Shown here: one piece after another, positions 35,733-44,132 of the stretch
Numbering within the stretch: position 1 is the first letter of the stretch
How the letters are laid out: each line of letters opens with the position of its first letter
Origin: Streptomyces sp. CB02923
GTDB lineage: Bacteria; Actinomycetota; Actinomycetes; Streptomycetales; Streptomycetaceae
DNA: 64,000 nucleotides
Reading direction: 5' to 3'
Assembly (NCBI RefSeq): GCF_001905005.1
Contig: NZ_LWKZ01000012.1
Location: 549,061 to 613,060, forward strand
The notes under the pieces: generated by a model
What the model saw: the letters and a program-made list of their open reading frames with translations, nothing else
Databases searched by the model: none
What the model was told of the DNA's origin: nothing
Program-made: the position numbers and the translations under genes

Positions 35733-35886
35733 TTTCAACTCCAAGGCTGAAGCAGCGTGTCGATCTTCTGGCACGCTGTCACTGCCCTGGTCGATTAGCC
35801 GTAAAACCCTCGATCCAAAGGATGTCTCAACGCTTCGTCCGGACCGGTCAGGACCCGGTGGACAGGCATTCCGTCCGGTGGCGCGC

Positions 35887-36813
35887 TCAGGAGAAGTCGT
35901 ACCGTACGCCCGTGAGTTCCTCCGAGGCCTCCCACAGCCGCGCCGACGTCTCGTCGTTCCTCGTCCACGGGGCGCGGAAGGACGGCGCGGTCGCGCCGCG
36001 CAGGCCGTTGCGGGGGCCGATGAAAGCGTCCGGCTTCATGTGGGGAGCGGTGGCGGCGCACAGGGTCGGCAGGGCGCCGGACTCGGCGGGCTGGCCGATG
36101 ACGCGGTTGGCCAGCGCCACGGCGCGCTCGGCGCCCGTACGCCCCTCCATCCGCACGCCGGCCGACTGGAGGTTGGTGTCCGCGTAGCCGGGGTGCGCGG
36201 CGGCGGCCACCACCTGCGAACCGGCCTCCGCCAGGCGGCGCGCCAGCTCGTGGACGAAGAGCAGGTTGGCGCTCTTGGAGCGGCCGTAGGCGATCCAGCG
36301 GTGGTAGCCGTGCTCGCTGTTGAGGTCGTCCAGGCGGACGTTGCCGAGCGCGTGCAAGCCGCTGGAGACGGTGACGACGCGCGCTCCGGGGGTACCGAGC
36401 AGCTTCGGCAGGAGCAGGCCGGTCAGCGCGAAGTGGCCGAGGTGGTTGGTCCCGAACTGCATCTCGAAGCCGTCGGCGGTGCGGCGGTGCGGGAGCGCCA
36501 TGACGCCGGCGTTGTTGACGAGGAGGTCGAGACGTTCGCCGTCGAAGTCGTCGAGGCCCGCCGCGAAGGCGCGTACGGACTTCAGGTCGGCCAGGTCGAG
36601 CCGCCGGAACTCGGCTCGGGCGGCGGGCACTTCGGAGCGCAGCCGGGCGAGCGCCGCGTGCCCGCGCGCCTCGTTGCGGCAGGCCAGCACGGTGCGGGCG
36701 CCGCGGCGGGCGAGTTCGCGGGCGGTGATGTAGCCGATGCCGCTGTTGGCACCGGTGACGACCGCCGAGCGGCCCGTCTGGTCGGGGATATGGCTCGTGT
36801 TCCAACGGGTCAC
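35887..36813 (-). CDS. SDR oxidoreductase (retinol dehydrogenase/protochlorophyllide reductase-like)
   Basis: 308-residue extended-N-terminus SDR. TGANSGIG cofactor loop, NNAGVM, NHLGHFALTGLL, catalytic Ser in VTVSSGLH, and YGRSKSANLLF with the catalytic Tyr-x3-Lys. This pattern is typical of the SDR subfamily that includes retinol dehydrogenases; in Streptomyces these act on unknown lipophilic carbonyls. GTG start at 36813. About 150 bp separate it from the ETX-like gene. Confidence 0.9.
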   Translation of the reverse strand: MTRWNTSHIPDQTGRSAVVTGANSGIGYITARELARRGARTVLACRNEARGHAALARLRSEVPAARAEFRRLDLADLKSVRAFAAGLDDFDGERLDLLVNNAGVMALPHRRTADGFEMQFGTNHLGHFALTGLLLPKLLGTPGARVVTVSSGLHALGNVRLDDLNSEHGYHRWIAYGRSKSANLLFVHELARRLAEAGSQVVAAAAHPGYADTNLQSAGVRMEGRTGAERAVALANRVIGQPAESGALPTLCAATAPHMKPDAFIGPRNGLRGATAPSFRAPWTRNDETSARLWEASEELTGVRYDFS

Positions 36814-36935
36814 GCCTGCTGCGCTCCTTCGCCGGGGCCTCGGGGGACTCCAGCGTACGCCCGGGTCGGCGGGGTACGCCCAGGCCGGGCGGGACCGGGG
36901 TGCCCGCCCCGGCGGGAGGGACGGGACGGGACGCC

Positions 36936-37337
36936 CTAACCCTGCCCCTCGACCTCCCGCACCCGGTAGACGGGTACGGACACCGCCGGATTGTCGAGGC
37001 AGGCGCCCGTCTCCAGGTCGAAGCGCTGTTTGAGGAGGGGGGAGGCGACGAACGGGCGGCCGTCCGCCGTGCCGGTCAGGCCGCGGGACAGGACGTACGC
37101 GCCGGTGAACGGGTCGCGGTTGCCGATGGCGTACGGGCGTCCCGCGCGGTCCACGAACAGCGCCACCTGCCCGCCGTCCGGGAGGAGAGCGGCGACGCCC
37201 CGGCCGGGGACGAGGGCGGCCGGGTCGCAGACCGGCATCCAGCGGGACTCCGGCTGCTCCGAGCGGGGCTCCGGCTGTTCCGAGGGTGTTTCCACGAGTT
37301 CCACGGCGAGTGTCATCGGGCGCACGGCGAGTGTCAT
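36936..37337 (-). CDS. nirD: Nitrite reductase small subunit
   Basis: Rieske-fold partner of NirB, 133 residues. Conserved family segments are VALFVDRAGRPYAIGNRDPFTGAYVLSRG and FVASPLLKQRFDLETGACLDNP. As in other assimilatory NirD proteins the Rieske cluster ligands are absent. The ATG at 37337 overlaps the nirB stop (ATGA). The first 21 bp are duplicated (MTLAVRP then MTLAVEL), giving a second possible start at 37316. Confidence 0.95.
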   Translation of the reverse strand: MTLAVRPMTLAVELVETPSEQPEPRSEQPESRWMPVCDPAALVPGRGVAALLPDGGQVALFVDRAGRPYAIGNRDPFTGAYVLSRGLTGTADGRPFVASPLLKQRFDLETGACLDNPAVSVPVYRVREVEGQG

Positions 37338-40039
37338 CGGACGGCGGTCCCTTCCAGGGTGCGGGTGCGGGTGTCGGCAGCGGGCGCGGTGGTACCGGCG
37401 GGCAGGGCGGTACGGTCGGCCGTGGCGGTACCGCCGGTACGTACGGGAAGCGTCGGCCCGGCCAGCAGGTGCAGATCCGGCTTGATCTGGTCGCGTTCCG
37501 GGACGAAGCGGACGGCCGGGTCGGGGGCGTCCGGCGCGTTGACGAAGGAGACGAACCGGGCGAGGCGTTCGGGGTCGGCGAGGGTGTCGGCCCACTCGTC
37601 GCGGTAGGCCGTCACATGCGCGGCCATCAGGGCCTCCAGCTCGTCGCACAGCCCCAGCGAGTCGTGCACGACGACGTCGCGTACGTGGTCGAGGCCGCCC
37701 TCGACGCGCTCCAGCCAGGCGGAGGTGCGCTCCAGGCGGTCGGCGGTGCGGATGTAGAACATCAGGAAGCGGTCGATGAGCCGGACGAGTTCGGCGTCGG
37801 AGAGGTCCTGGGCCAGCAGGTCGGCGTGGCGCGGGTCGGCGCCGCCGTTGCCGCCGACGTACAGGTTCCAGCCGTTGGAGGTGGCGATGACGCCGAAGTC
37901 CTTGCCGCGCGCCTCGGCGCACTCGCGCGCGCATCCGGACACGGCCGACTTGAGCTTGTGCGGGGAGCGCAGCCCCCGGTAGCGCAGCTCCAGGCCGATG
38001 GCCATCCGGACCGAGTCCTGCACGCCGTAGCGGCACCAGGTCTGCCCCACGCAGGACTTCACGGTGCGCAGCGCCTTGCCGTACGCGTGGCCCGACTCGA
38101 ACCCGGCGTCCACCAGCCGGGCCCAGATCCGCGGGAGCTGTTCGACGCGGGCGCCGAACAGGTCGATGCGCTGCCCGCCGGTGATCTTCGTGTAGAGGCC
38201 GAAGTCGCGGGCGACCTCGCCGATGACGATCAGTTTCTCCGGAGTGATCTCGCCGCCGGGGATGCGCGGGACGACCGAGTACGAGCCGTTGCGCTGGAGG
38301 TTGGCGAGGAAGTGGTCGTTGGTGTCCTGGAGGGCGGACTGCTCGCCGTCCAGGACGTAGCCGTCGGCGCCGACCGTGGGCGCGAGGGAGGCGATGATCG
38401 AACCCACCGTCGGCTTGCAGACCTCGCAGCCGTCGCCGCCGCGCGCCGCCTCCCGCCCGTGGCCGTCCAGCAGCTCGGCGTACGAGGTCAGACGGCGGGT
38501 GCGGACGATCTCGTACAGCTCGGCGCGGGTGTGCGGGAAGCAGCCGCACAGGCCCGGGTCGACGGCCACGCCGCCGGCCGTCAGCTCGTCGTTGACCAGG
38601 GTGGTCAGCGCCTTGACGCAGCTGCCGCAGCCGGTGCCCGCCTTGGTGCACTTCTTCACCGCGGGCACGGTGGTGCAGGAGTGCTCGGAGACCGCGGAGC
38701 GGATGGTGCCCTTGGTGACGTTGTGGCAGTTGCAGATCACCGCGTCGTCGGGGAGGGCGGCGGGGCCGAGAGCGGCCGGTGCACCGGTCCCGGCGGGCAG
38801 CACGAGCTGCTCCGGGGCGACGGGCGGCACGGAGCCGGTGAGCGGGCGCAGCAGCCCGTACGACTCGGCGTCGCCGACCAGCACGCCGCCCAGCAGTTCG
38901 CCCTCCGCGCCGATGACCAGCTTCTTGTAGACACCGGAACGGGAGTCGGAGTAGACGACGTCGAGGCAGCCGGGGGTGGCGCCGTGGGCGTCCCCGAAGG
39001 AGGCCACGTCCACGCCGAGGAGCTTGAGCTTGGTGGAGGTGTCGGCACCGGTGAAGGCGCGGGCTCCGGCCTCGTCGGCGTCGGAGGGGGCGCCTTGGCC
39101 GCCCGCGATGGCGGCTGCCGCCGTCTCCGCCATCTCGTAGCCGGGCGCCACCAGGCCGTACACCTTGCCGTCGGCCGCCAGCGCGCACTCGCCGATCGCG
39201 TACACGGCCGGGTCGCCGGTACGGCACCGCTCGTCGACGCCGATGCCGCCGCGCTCACCGACCTCCAGCCCGCAGTCGCGGGCGAGCCGGTCGCGCGGGC
39301 GCACCCCGGCCGAGAAGATCACCAGATCGGTCTCGACGCGCGAGCCGTCCGACAGCTCCATGGCCCGCACCGCGCCGTCCCCGCCCGCGACGATCTCCTT
39401 GCCGCCGACGCCCGTATGGACGCTCAGACCCATCTCCTCGACGGTCCGGCGCAGCGCGCCGCCGCCGCCCTCGTCGACCTGGAGCGCCATCAGGCGCGGG
39501 TTGAACTCGACGATGTGCGTGCGCAGTCCGAGGCCCTTGAGGGCGCCCGCCGCCTCCAGGCCGAGCAGGCCGCCGCCGACGACCGTGCCGGTGCGGCAGT
39601 TCTTCGCGTACTCCTCGATGGCGAGCAGGTCCTCGACGGTCCGGTAGACGAAGCAGCCGGTGCTGTCCGCGCCGGGCACCGGCGGTACGAACGGGTACGA
39701 GCCGGTGGCCAGCACGAGCGTGTCGTAGGAGACGGTCAGCCCGGAGCGGGCGGTGACGGTGCGCGCCTCGCGGTCGATGGCGGTGGCCGGGTCGCCGAGG
39801 TGCAGTTCGATGCCGTGCCGGGCCAGGAAACCGGGGTCGGTGAGGGACAGGTCGTCCGGCGTGCGCCCGGCGAAGTACGAGGTGAGCTGGACCCGGTCGT
39901 ACGCGGGGCGGGGCTCCTCGCACAGCACGACCACCCGGGTACGCCCGGTCACCCCGCGGTCGGCGAGGGCTTCGAGGAACCGCTGGCCGACCATGCCGTG
40001 GCCGATGAGCACGAGGGTGGGAACGGCGGTTGCAGCCAT
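37334..40039 (-). CDS. nirB: Assimilatory nitrite reductase large subunit, NAD(P)H-dependent
   Basis: Six-electron reduction of nitrite to ammonium in the cytosol. The 901 residues contain an N-terminal FAD/NAD domain (LVLIGHGMVGQRFLEAL, VVGGGLLGLEAAGAL), a BFD-type [2Fe-2S] domain (CNCHNVTKG and GTGCGSCV), and the sirohaem/[4Fe-4S] half-domains with CVGQTWCRYG and SGCARECAE supplying the cluster cysteines. Start ATG is 2 nt after the upstream oxidoreductase stop. Order in the operon is FAD oxidoreductase, nirB, nirD. Confidence 0.97.
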   Translation of the reverse strand: MAATAVPTLVLIGHGMVGQRFLEALADRGVTGRTRVVVLCEEPRPAYDRVQLTSYFAGRTPDDLSLTDPGFLARHGIELHLGDPATAIDREARTVTARSGLTVSYDTLVLATGSYPFVPPVPGADSTGCFVYRTVEDLLAIEEYAKNCRTGTVVGGGLLGLEAAGALKGLGLRTHIVEFNPRLMALQVDEGGGGALRRTVEEMGLSVHTGVGGKEIVAGGDGAVRAMELSDGSRVETDLVIFSAGVRPRDRLARDCGLEVGERGGIGVDERCRTGDPAVYAIGECALAADGKVYGLVAPGYEMAETAAAAIAGGQGAPSDADEAGARAFTGADTSTKLKLLGVDVASFGDAHGATPGCLDVVYSDSRSGVYKKLVIGAEGELLGGVLVGDAESYGLLRPLTGSVPPVAPEQLVLPAGTGAPAALGPAALPDDAVICNCHNVTKGTIRSAVSEHSCTTVPAVKKCTKAGTGCGSCVKALTTLVNDELTAGGVAVDPGLCGCFPHTRAELYEIVRTRRLTSYAELLDGHGREAARGGDGCEVCKPTVGSIIASLAPTVGADGYVLDGEQSALQDTNDHFLANLQRNGSYSVVPRIPGGEITPEKLIVIGEVARDFGLYTKITGGQRIDLFGARVEQLPRIWARLVDAGFESGHAYGKALRTVKSCVGQTWCRYGVQDSVRMAIGLELRYRGLRSPHKLKSAVSGCARECAEARGKDFGVIATSNGWNLYVGGNGGADPRHADLLAQDLSDAELVRLIDRFLMFYIRTADRLERTSAWLERVEGGLDHVRDVVVHDSLGLCDELEALMAAHVTAYRDEWADTLADPERLARFVSFVNAPDAPDPAVRFVPERDQIKPDLHLLAGPTLPVRTGGTATADRTALPAGTTAPAADTRTRTLEGTAVR

Positions 40040-40041
40040 GG

Positions 40042-41409
40042 TCAGGAGCCTCCGTCGGGGGTGGGGATGGGGGCGGTGCCGGGACCGCCGGTGTGGCCGG
40101 TGGTGAGCAGATGCAGGAGCGGCGCCGCGGGGAGCGGATCGTCGGCCTCCCAGGTACGGGCGAGGGTGCCGACGGCGCCGAGGTCGCCGAGGAGGATGCC
40201 GCCGACGAGGCGGTCACCGCGGACGATGACCTTGCGGTAGGCGCTGCGGGTGGCGTCGGAGAGGTGGACCACGTCGTCGCCGGGGCGGGGGGAAGGGGTG
40301 CCGAAGGCGGCGAGGTCCAGGGGGGAGGAGCCGGGCCGGGGGCTCGGGGCGGGGCCAGGGCCGGGGCCGGTGAGCGTGAGGCGGGTGAGGGCGCGGGTGC
40401 CGCGGTAGCGGACGGAGTCCGCCTCCGGGGCCTTCGGGGCCTCTGGGGCCTTCGGGGTGGAGTCCGCGCCCAGGACCCTCGCCAGCAGGTCGGCCTGTTC
40501 GAGGGCGGCCCCGGCCAGGCCGTACACCAGGCCGTCGTGCTGCGCGCAGTCGCCGATCGCGTGGATACGGGGGTCGGCCGTCCGCAAGTGGTCGTCCACG
40601 ACGATGCCGCGGCCGACCGGCAGCCCGGCCGCCCGTGCCAGGCCGACGCGCGGCCGTACCCCGCAGGCGAGGACGACCAGACCGGCGTCGGACACGTAAC
40701 CGTCCGCGAGTTCCACGGCACGTACGGCACCGCCCTCGACGCGCAGCCCGCGCACCCGGCACTCCGTATGGACCTCCACGCCCAGCGCTTCGAGGTGGGC
40801 GCGGAGCAGGGCCGCGGCTCCGGCGTCCAGTTGGCGCTCCATCAGGTGCTCGCCCTGCTGGGCCAGCAGGACCGGTACGCCGCGTTCGGCCAGGGCGCGG
40901 GCCGCGGACACCCCGAGCAGCCCGCCGCCGATCACTACGGCGCGCACGCCGGGGCGCGCGGCGGCGGCTTCGAGCGCCGTGCAGTCGTCCAGCGTGCGGA
41001 ACGGGTGCACGCCGCGCGGCAGATCGTCCTGGCCGGGCGGGAAGAGGCCGCGCAACGGCGGAAGCACCGGGTTGGAGCCGGTCGCGAGAACGAGCCGGTC
41101 GTACGGAACGGCCTGCCCGTCGTCGCACAGCACCGTACGGCGCTCCCGGTCGACCCGTACGGCCCGCACCCCGCCCAGCCACCGCACGTCGTTGTGCGGG
41201 GCCGGCAGGGCGATGACGTCGTGCGTGTAGCGGCCCGCCAGCACCTCGGCCAGCAGGACACGGTTGTACGGCGCGTGCGGCTCCTCACCGAGGACGGTGA
41301 GCGCCGGGCCGCCGGTGCCGTCGGCAGCGGCGGTCGGGCGCAGGCGCTGCGCGAGCCGGGCAGCGGCCATCCCGCCGCCGATCACCACCACACGCTGTTG
41401 CGAGGTCAT
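40042..41409 (-). CDS. NAD(P)/FAD-dependent oxidoreductase of the nitrite reductase operon
   Basis: 455-residue pyridine nucleotide-disulfide-type flavoprotein, similar to the N-terminal half of NirB. FAD motif VVVIGGGMAAARLAQRL, NAD motif VVIGGGLLGVSAARALAERG, and the FAD-end motif IHAIGDCAQHDGLVYGLA. It lacks the BFD and sirohaem domains, so it may deliver electrons to the reductase or be a nasB-like subunit. A Pro/Lys-rich insert (KAPEAPKAPEA) near residue 340 is coded by short DNA repeats. First gene of the nirBD operon, with a GlnR-box-like array upstream. Confidence 0.88.
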   Translation of the reverse strand: MTSQQRVVVIGGGMAAARLAQRLRPTAAADGTGGPALTVLGEEPHAPYNRVLLAEVLAGRYTHDVIALPAPHNDVRWLGGVRAVRVDRERRTVLCDDGQAVPYDRLVLATGSNPVLPPLRGLFPPGQDDLPRGVHPFRTLDDCTALEAAAARPGVRAVVIGGGLLGVSAARALAERGVPVLLAQQGEHLMERQLDAGAAALLRAHLEALGVEVHTECRVRGLRVEGGAVRAVELADGYVSDAGLVVLACGVRPRVGLARAAGLPVGRGIVVDDHLRTADPRIHAIGDCAQHDGLVYGLAGAALEQADLLARVLGADSTPKAPEAPKAPEADSVRYRGTRALTRLTLTGPGPGPAPSPRPGSSPLDLAAFGTPSPRPGDDVVHLSDATRSAYRKVIVRGDRLVGGILLGDLGAVGTLARTWEADDPLPAAPLLHLLTTGHTGGPGTAPIPTPDGGS

Positions 41410-41432
41410 GTCCGCCAGCGTGCGGTCCGGCT

Positions 41433-41470
41433 GTTACCCGTCCGCATCTGCGCTGTTTCCCGTGGGGAAC
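41433..41470. promoter_or_regulatory. GlnR-box-like array upstream of the nirBD operon
   Basis: Four 5-mers spaced by exactly 6 nt on the plus strand: GTTAC, GCATC, GTTTC, GGAAC. The Streptomyces GlnR consensus alternates GTnAC and GAAAC with 6-nt spacers; the matches are 5, 3, 4 and 4 of 5. It lies about 25 bp before the first gene, where a nitrogen-control site is expected. Confidence 0.6.
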
Positions 41471-41553
41471 GCTGCGCTCAGCGCGGGGGAGGGCGGAGTG
41501 TGAGGACTCCGCTGTGGGCTGAGGCCCGTGCAACGGCACCACCGTTTGCCCGG

Positions 41554-42357
41554 CTACGGAGCGGCGTCGGGCGGGGGTGACACCTTCCACAGCCACCCCA
41601 GCAACGGCAGCCCCAGGCGGGCGGCGACGTGCTGGGAGGAGTGGTTGGCGGCGGTGGTGCTGTAGAAGAGGCGGCGGGCGGTGAGGGCGGGCAGGCGGGC
41701 CCAGGCGGCGGTGACGGTCGCGGCGTGGCCCTGGCCGCGGTGGCCGGGGCGGGTCCAGGTCCCCGCCTCCGCGCCGTGGTCGGTCCAGCAAGGGGTGTGG
41801 CAGATCGAGACGACGTGGGCGGGATGTCCGGCCTCCGGGGCCGGGGCCTCCGGGTCCAGGGCCATGGCCCAGGGGCCGAGTTTCCCGTCGAGGAGGTCGT
41901 GCCACTCGTCCGTACCCCAGTTGCCGGGGTTGGCGGTGCGCAGGGCCGCGAGAGCGGCGGGGTCCGTGGTGCCGGACCGGACGACGGGCGCGGTCGGTGC
42001 GGAGCGGATGCGGTCGGGCCGGATGAGGTAGGTGGGGTCCGAGGTGATGTGTACGGGGCCGAGGGCCGATTCCAGGAGGCGCTGAACGTGGGGGAGGTCA
42101 GGGGGCGGTGACCCGGGGCGCGCGGGACTCAAGGGGCTCAAGGGGGCGGGATACGGCGTCACGGCCGCCAGCAGATCGGCGGCGAGCGCGTCCGGCAGGT
42201 GGCCTGCTGCCGCGGGTATCCGGTGACGGCCGTCCGCCGACACGGCGATCACCATGTGGTGCGGGCCCCGTAAGCGACCCCGGGCGTCGGCGGGCCAGTT
42301 GACCTCGATCTGGGTCCTGAGCAGGTCCGCGATGTGCGGCGCGGGTGCGTCCGTCAT
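41554..42357 (-). CDS. GNAT-family acetyltransferase
   Basis: 267 residues. The C-terminal half is a GNAT domain: VSICHTPCWTDHGAEAGTWTRPGHRGQGHAATVTAAWARL (acetyl-CoA motif R/G-x-x-G-x-A) and FYSTTAANHSSQHVAARLGLPLLG. The N-terminal half is less conserved and could be a substrate domain (FR47-like arrangement). Start ATG overlaps the upstream TetR stop (ATGA), so the two genes are coupled. Confidence 0.85.
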   Translation of the reverse strand: MTDAPAPHIADLLRTQIEVNWPADARGRLRGPHHMVIAVSADGRHRIPAAAGHLPDALAADLLAAVTPYPAPLSPLSPARPGSPPPDLPHVQRLLESALGPVHITSDPTYLIRPDRIRSAPTAPVVRSGTTDPAALAALRTANPGNWGTDEWHDLLDGKLGPWAMALDPEAPAPEAGHPAHVVSICHTPCWTDHGAEAGTWTRPGHRGQGHAATVTAAWARLPALTARRLFYSTTAANHSSQHVAARLGLPLLGWLWKVSPPPDAAP

Positions 42358-42977
42358 CGGGCGTCCCCCGGCGCGGGGGCCAGCAGCCGGGCGAGCGCGC
42401 GGCGGGTGCGGTCTGGGGCCGTGGGGTCGGCGAAGAGCTGAATGGCCTGATTGAGGCCCGTGTACAGGCCGATCAGCTCGAAGACGAGCTGTTCGGGGTC
42501 GGTGTCCGGGGGGAGTTCACCCGCGTCGGCGGCGTACCGGATCTCGTTGGCCAGGCGGCGGCGCCAGAGCGTCGAGCGGCGTACCACGGCGTCCCGGATG
42601 GGGCCGACGCGCGCGTCGAACTCGACGGCCGCGGTGGTGAAGAAGCAGCCGCCGGGAAAGGCGCCGCGTTCGCGCTCCAGGTAGGTGATCCAGGATTCGC
42701 AGAGGGCCCGGAGCCGTGCCAGGCCCGGGGCGGTGTGCACGGAGGGCTCCCACACGGCCCTGGAGAAGATCGCGGACGCGCCGTCCAGGGAGGCGAGCTG
42801 GAGCGCCTCCTTCGTGCCGAAGTGGCCGAGCACCCCGGCCTTGCTCATGCCCAGGTCGGTGGCGAGGCGGCCGATGGTCAGCCCGTCCAGCCCTTCGACC
42901 GAGGCGATGGCGATGCTGCGGTCGATGATCCGCTCGCGGGTCCTGCGGGACTCGGCGACGGACTTGCGTGGGCTCAT
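42354..42977 (-). CDS. TetR-family transcriptional regulator
   Basis: Regulator of about 207 residues. HTH RIIDRSIAIASVEGLDGLTIGRLATDLGMSKAGVLGHFGTKEALQLA, then a YjdC/TetR_C-like domain with GGCFFTTAAVEFDARVGPIRD. ATG at 42977 or at 42986 is possible; neither has a strong ribosome-binding site. Coupled to the GNAT gene and divergent from a KAS III gene, which it probably controls. Confidence 0.88.
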   Translation of the reverse strand: MSPRKSVAESRRTRERIIDRSIAIASVEGLDGLTIGRLATDLGMSKAGVLGHFGTKEALQLASLDGASAIFSRAVWEPSVHTAPGLARLRALCESWITYLERERGAFPGGCFFTTAAVEFDARVGPIRDAVVRRSTLWRRRLANEIRYAADAGELPPDTDPEQLVFELIGLYTGLNQAIQLFADPTAPDRTRRALARLLAPAPGDAR

Positions 42978-43024
42978 ACCGGCCATCGTAGCCAGCGCGG
43001 TCCGCCGCGCCCCTCAATTAACTT

Positions 43025-43036
43025 CCGACCGTTCGG
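43025..43036. promoter_or_regulatory. Operator-like dyad between TetR and KAS III genes
   Basis: CCGA-CCGT-TCGG inside an AT-rich stretch (CTATATTT follows), in the 150-bp divergent region. Resembles the ACCGxxCGGT cores bound by many TetR proteins. Confidence 0.5.
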
Positions 43037-43127
43037 TTGCTATATTTCCGGCCGGTGCGGACGGCATGGCCGGCATCGCCGGTGCCGTCGGCCGCACCGT
43101 TCCGTCCGCGAGCCGAGGAGACCAACC

Positions 43128-44069
43128 GTGCCGGGAACCCGTATCGCCGCGCTGGGCCACCACCAGCCGTCCCGCGTCCTGACCAACGACGAGCTGGCGG
43201 GGATGGTCGACACCAGTGACGAGTGGATCCGGCGCCGCACCGGCATCGCCACCCGCCGGATCGCCGACGAGGAGTCCGTCGCCGACCTGGCCACGGCGGC
43301 AGCCGCCAAGGCCCTGGCCGCCTCCGGCCTCGCCCCCGGCGACATCGGCCTGGTCACCGTGGCGACCTGCACGGCCATCGACCGCTGCCCGTCCACCGCC
43401 GCCCAGGTCGCGGCCGCGCTCGGCATCCCCTCGGCCGTCGCGTACGACCTGAACAACGGCTGCGCGGGCTTCTGCACCGCGCTCGCCACCGCCGACCACG
43501 CGGTCCGCGCGGGCGCCGCCCGGCACGCGCTGGTCATCGGCGCCGAGAAGATGTCGCACGTGACGGACTGGACCGACCGCAGTACGTGTGTCCTGCTCGG
43601 CGACGGCGCGGGCGCCGCCGTGGTGAGCCCCGCGGAGTCCGGGCCCATCGGGCCCGTCGTCTGGGGCTCCGACCCCACCCGCGCCCAGGCCGTGCGCCTG
43701 GCGGGCGACTGGCACCCGCGCTTCGCGCAGGAGGGGCAGACGGTGTTCCGCTGGGTCACCACCGAGCTGGCGCCGCTGGCCCGGGAGGCCTGCGAGCGGG
43801 CCGGTGTCGCCCTCGCGGACCTCGCCGGTGTCGTCACCCACCAGGCCAATCTGCGCATCATCGAGGCCGTGGTGCAGCAGCTCGGCCTGCCCGCGCACGT
43901 GGTGATCGCCCGGGACGTGACCGAGTCCGGCAACACGTCCGCCGCGTCCGTGCCGCTCGCCCTGTCCAAGATGGCCGAGCGCGGCGACCTGCCGTCCGGC
44001 GGGCCCGTCCTGCTGCTGGCCTTCGGCGGCGGACTGTCGTACGCGGGGCAGGTGGTGCACTGCCCGTAG
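43128..44069 (+). CDS. Stand-alone 3-oxoacyl-ACP synthase III (FabH-like)
   Basis: Condensing enzyme of 313 residues. Catalytic triad: Cys112 in DLNNGCAGFCTAL, His in VVTHQANLRIIEAV, and Asn in TESGNTSAASVPLAL; the Gly-rich C-terminal LLLAFGGGLSYAG is family-typical. GTG at 43128 with GAGGAG seven nt upstream decides the start. No acyl carrier protein or other fatty-acid gene is adjacent, so it is not the housekeeping fab cluster. It may start a specialised acyl chain or transfer an acyl group. Probably controlled by the divergent TetR. Confidence 0.9.
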   Translation: MPGTRIAALGHHQPSRVLTNDELAGMVDTSDEWIRRRTGIATRRIADEESVADLATAAAAKALAASGLAPGDIGLVTVATCTAIDRCPSTAAQVAAALGIPSAVAYDLNNGCAGFCTALATADHAVRAGAARHALVIGAEKMSHVTDWTDRSTCVLLGDGAGAAVVSPAESGPIGPVVWGSDPTRAQAVRLAGDWHPRFAQEGQTVFRWVTTELAPLAREACERAGVALADLAGVVTHQANLRIIEAVVQQLGLPAHVVIARDVTESGNTSAASVPLALSKMAERGDLPSGGPVLLLAFGGGLSYAGQVVHCP

Positions 44070-44087
44070 GGCGGGGAGCCGAGGGGT

Positions 44088-44117
44088 GCCGGCGTCCGAT
44101 GGGCACCGGACGCCGGC
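44088..44117. terminator. Bidirectional stem-loop between KAS III and GH-like genes
   Basis: Perfect 11-bp stem (arms GCCGGCGTCCG and CGGACGCCGGC, 8-nt loop) in the 63-bp gap of two convergent genes. Confidence 0.75.
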
Positions 44118-44132
44118 CGGCCACCCGCTCCG

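Noticed and set aside
37286..40240. A 984-codon open frame antisense to nirB
   Set aside because: Shadow of nirB; no domain can be read.
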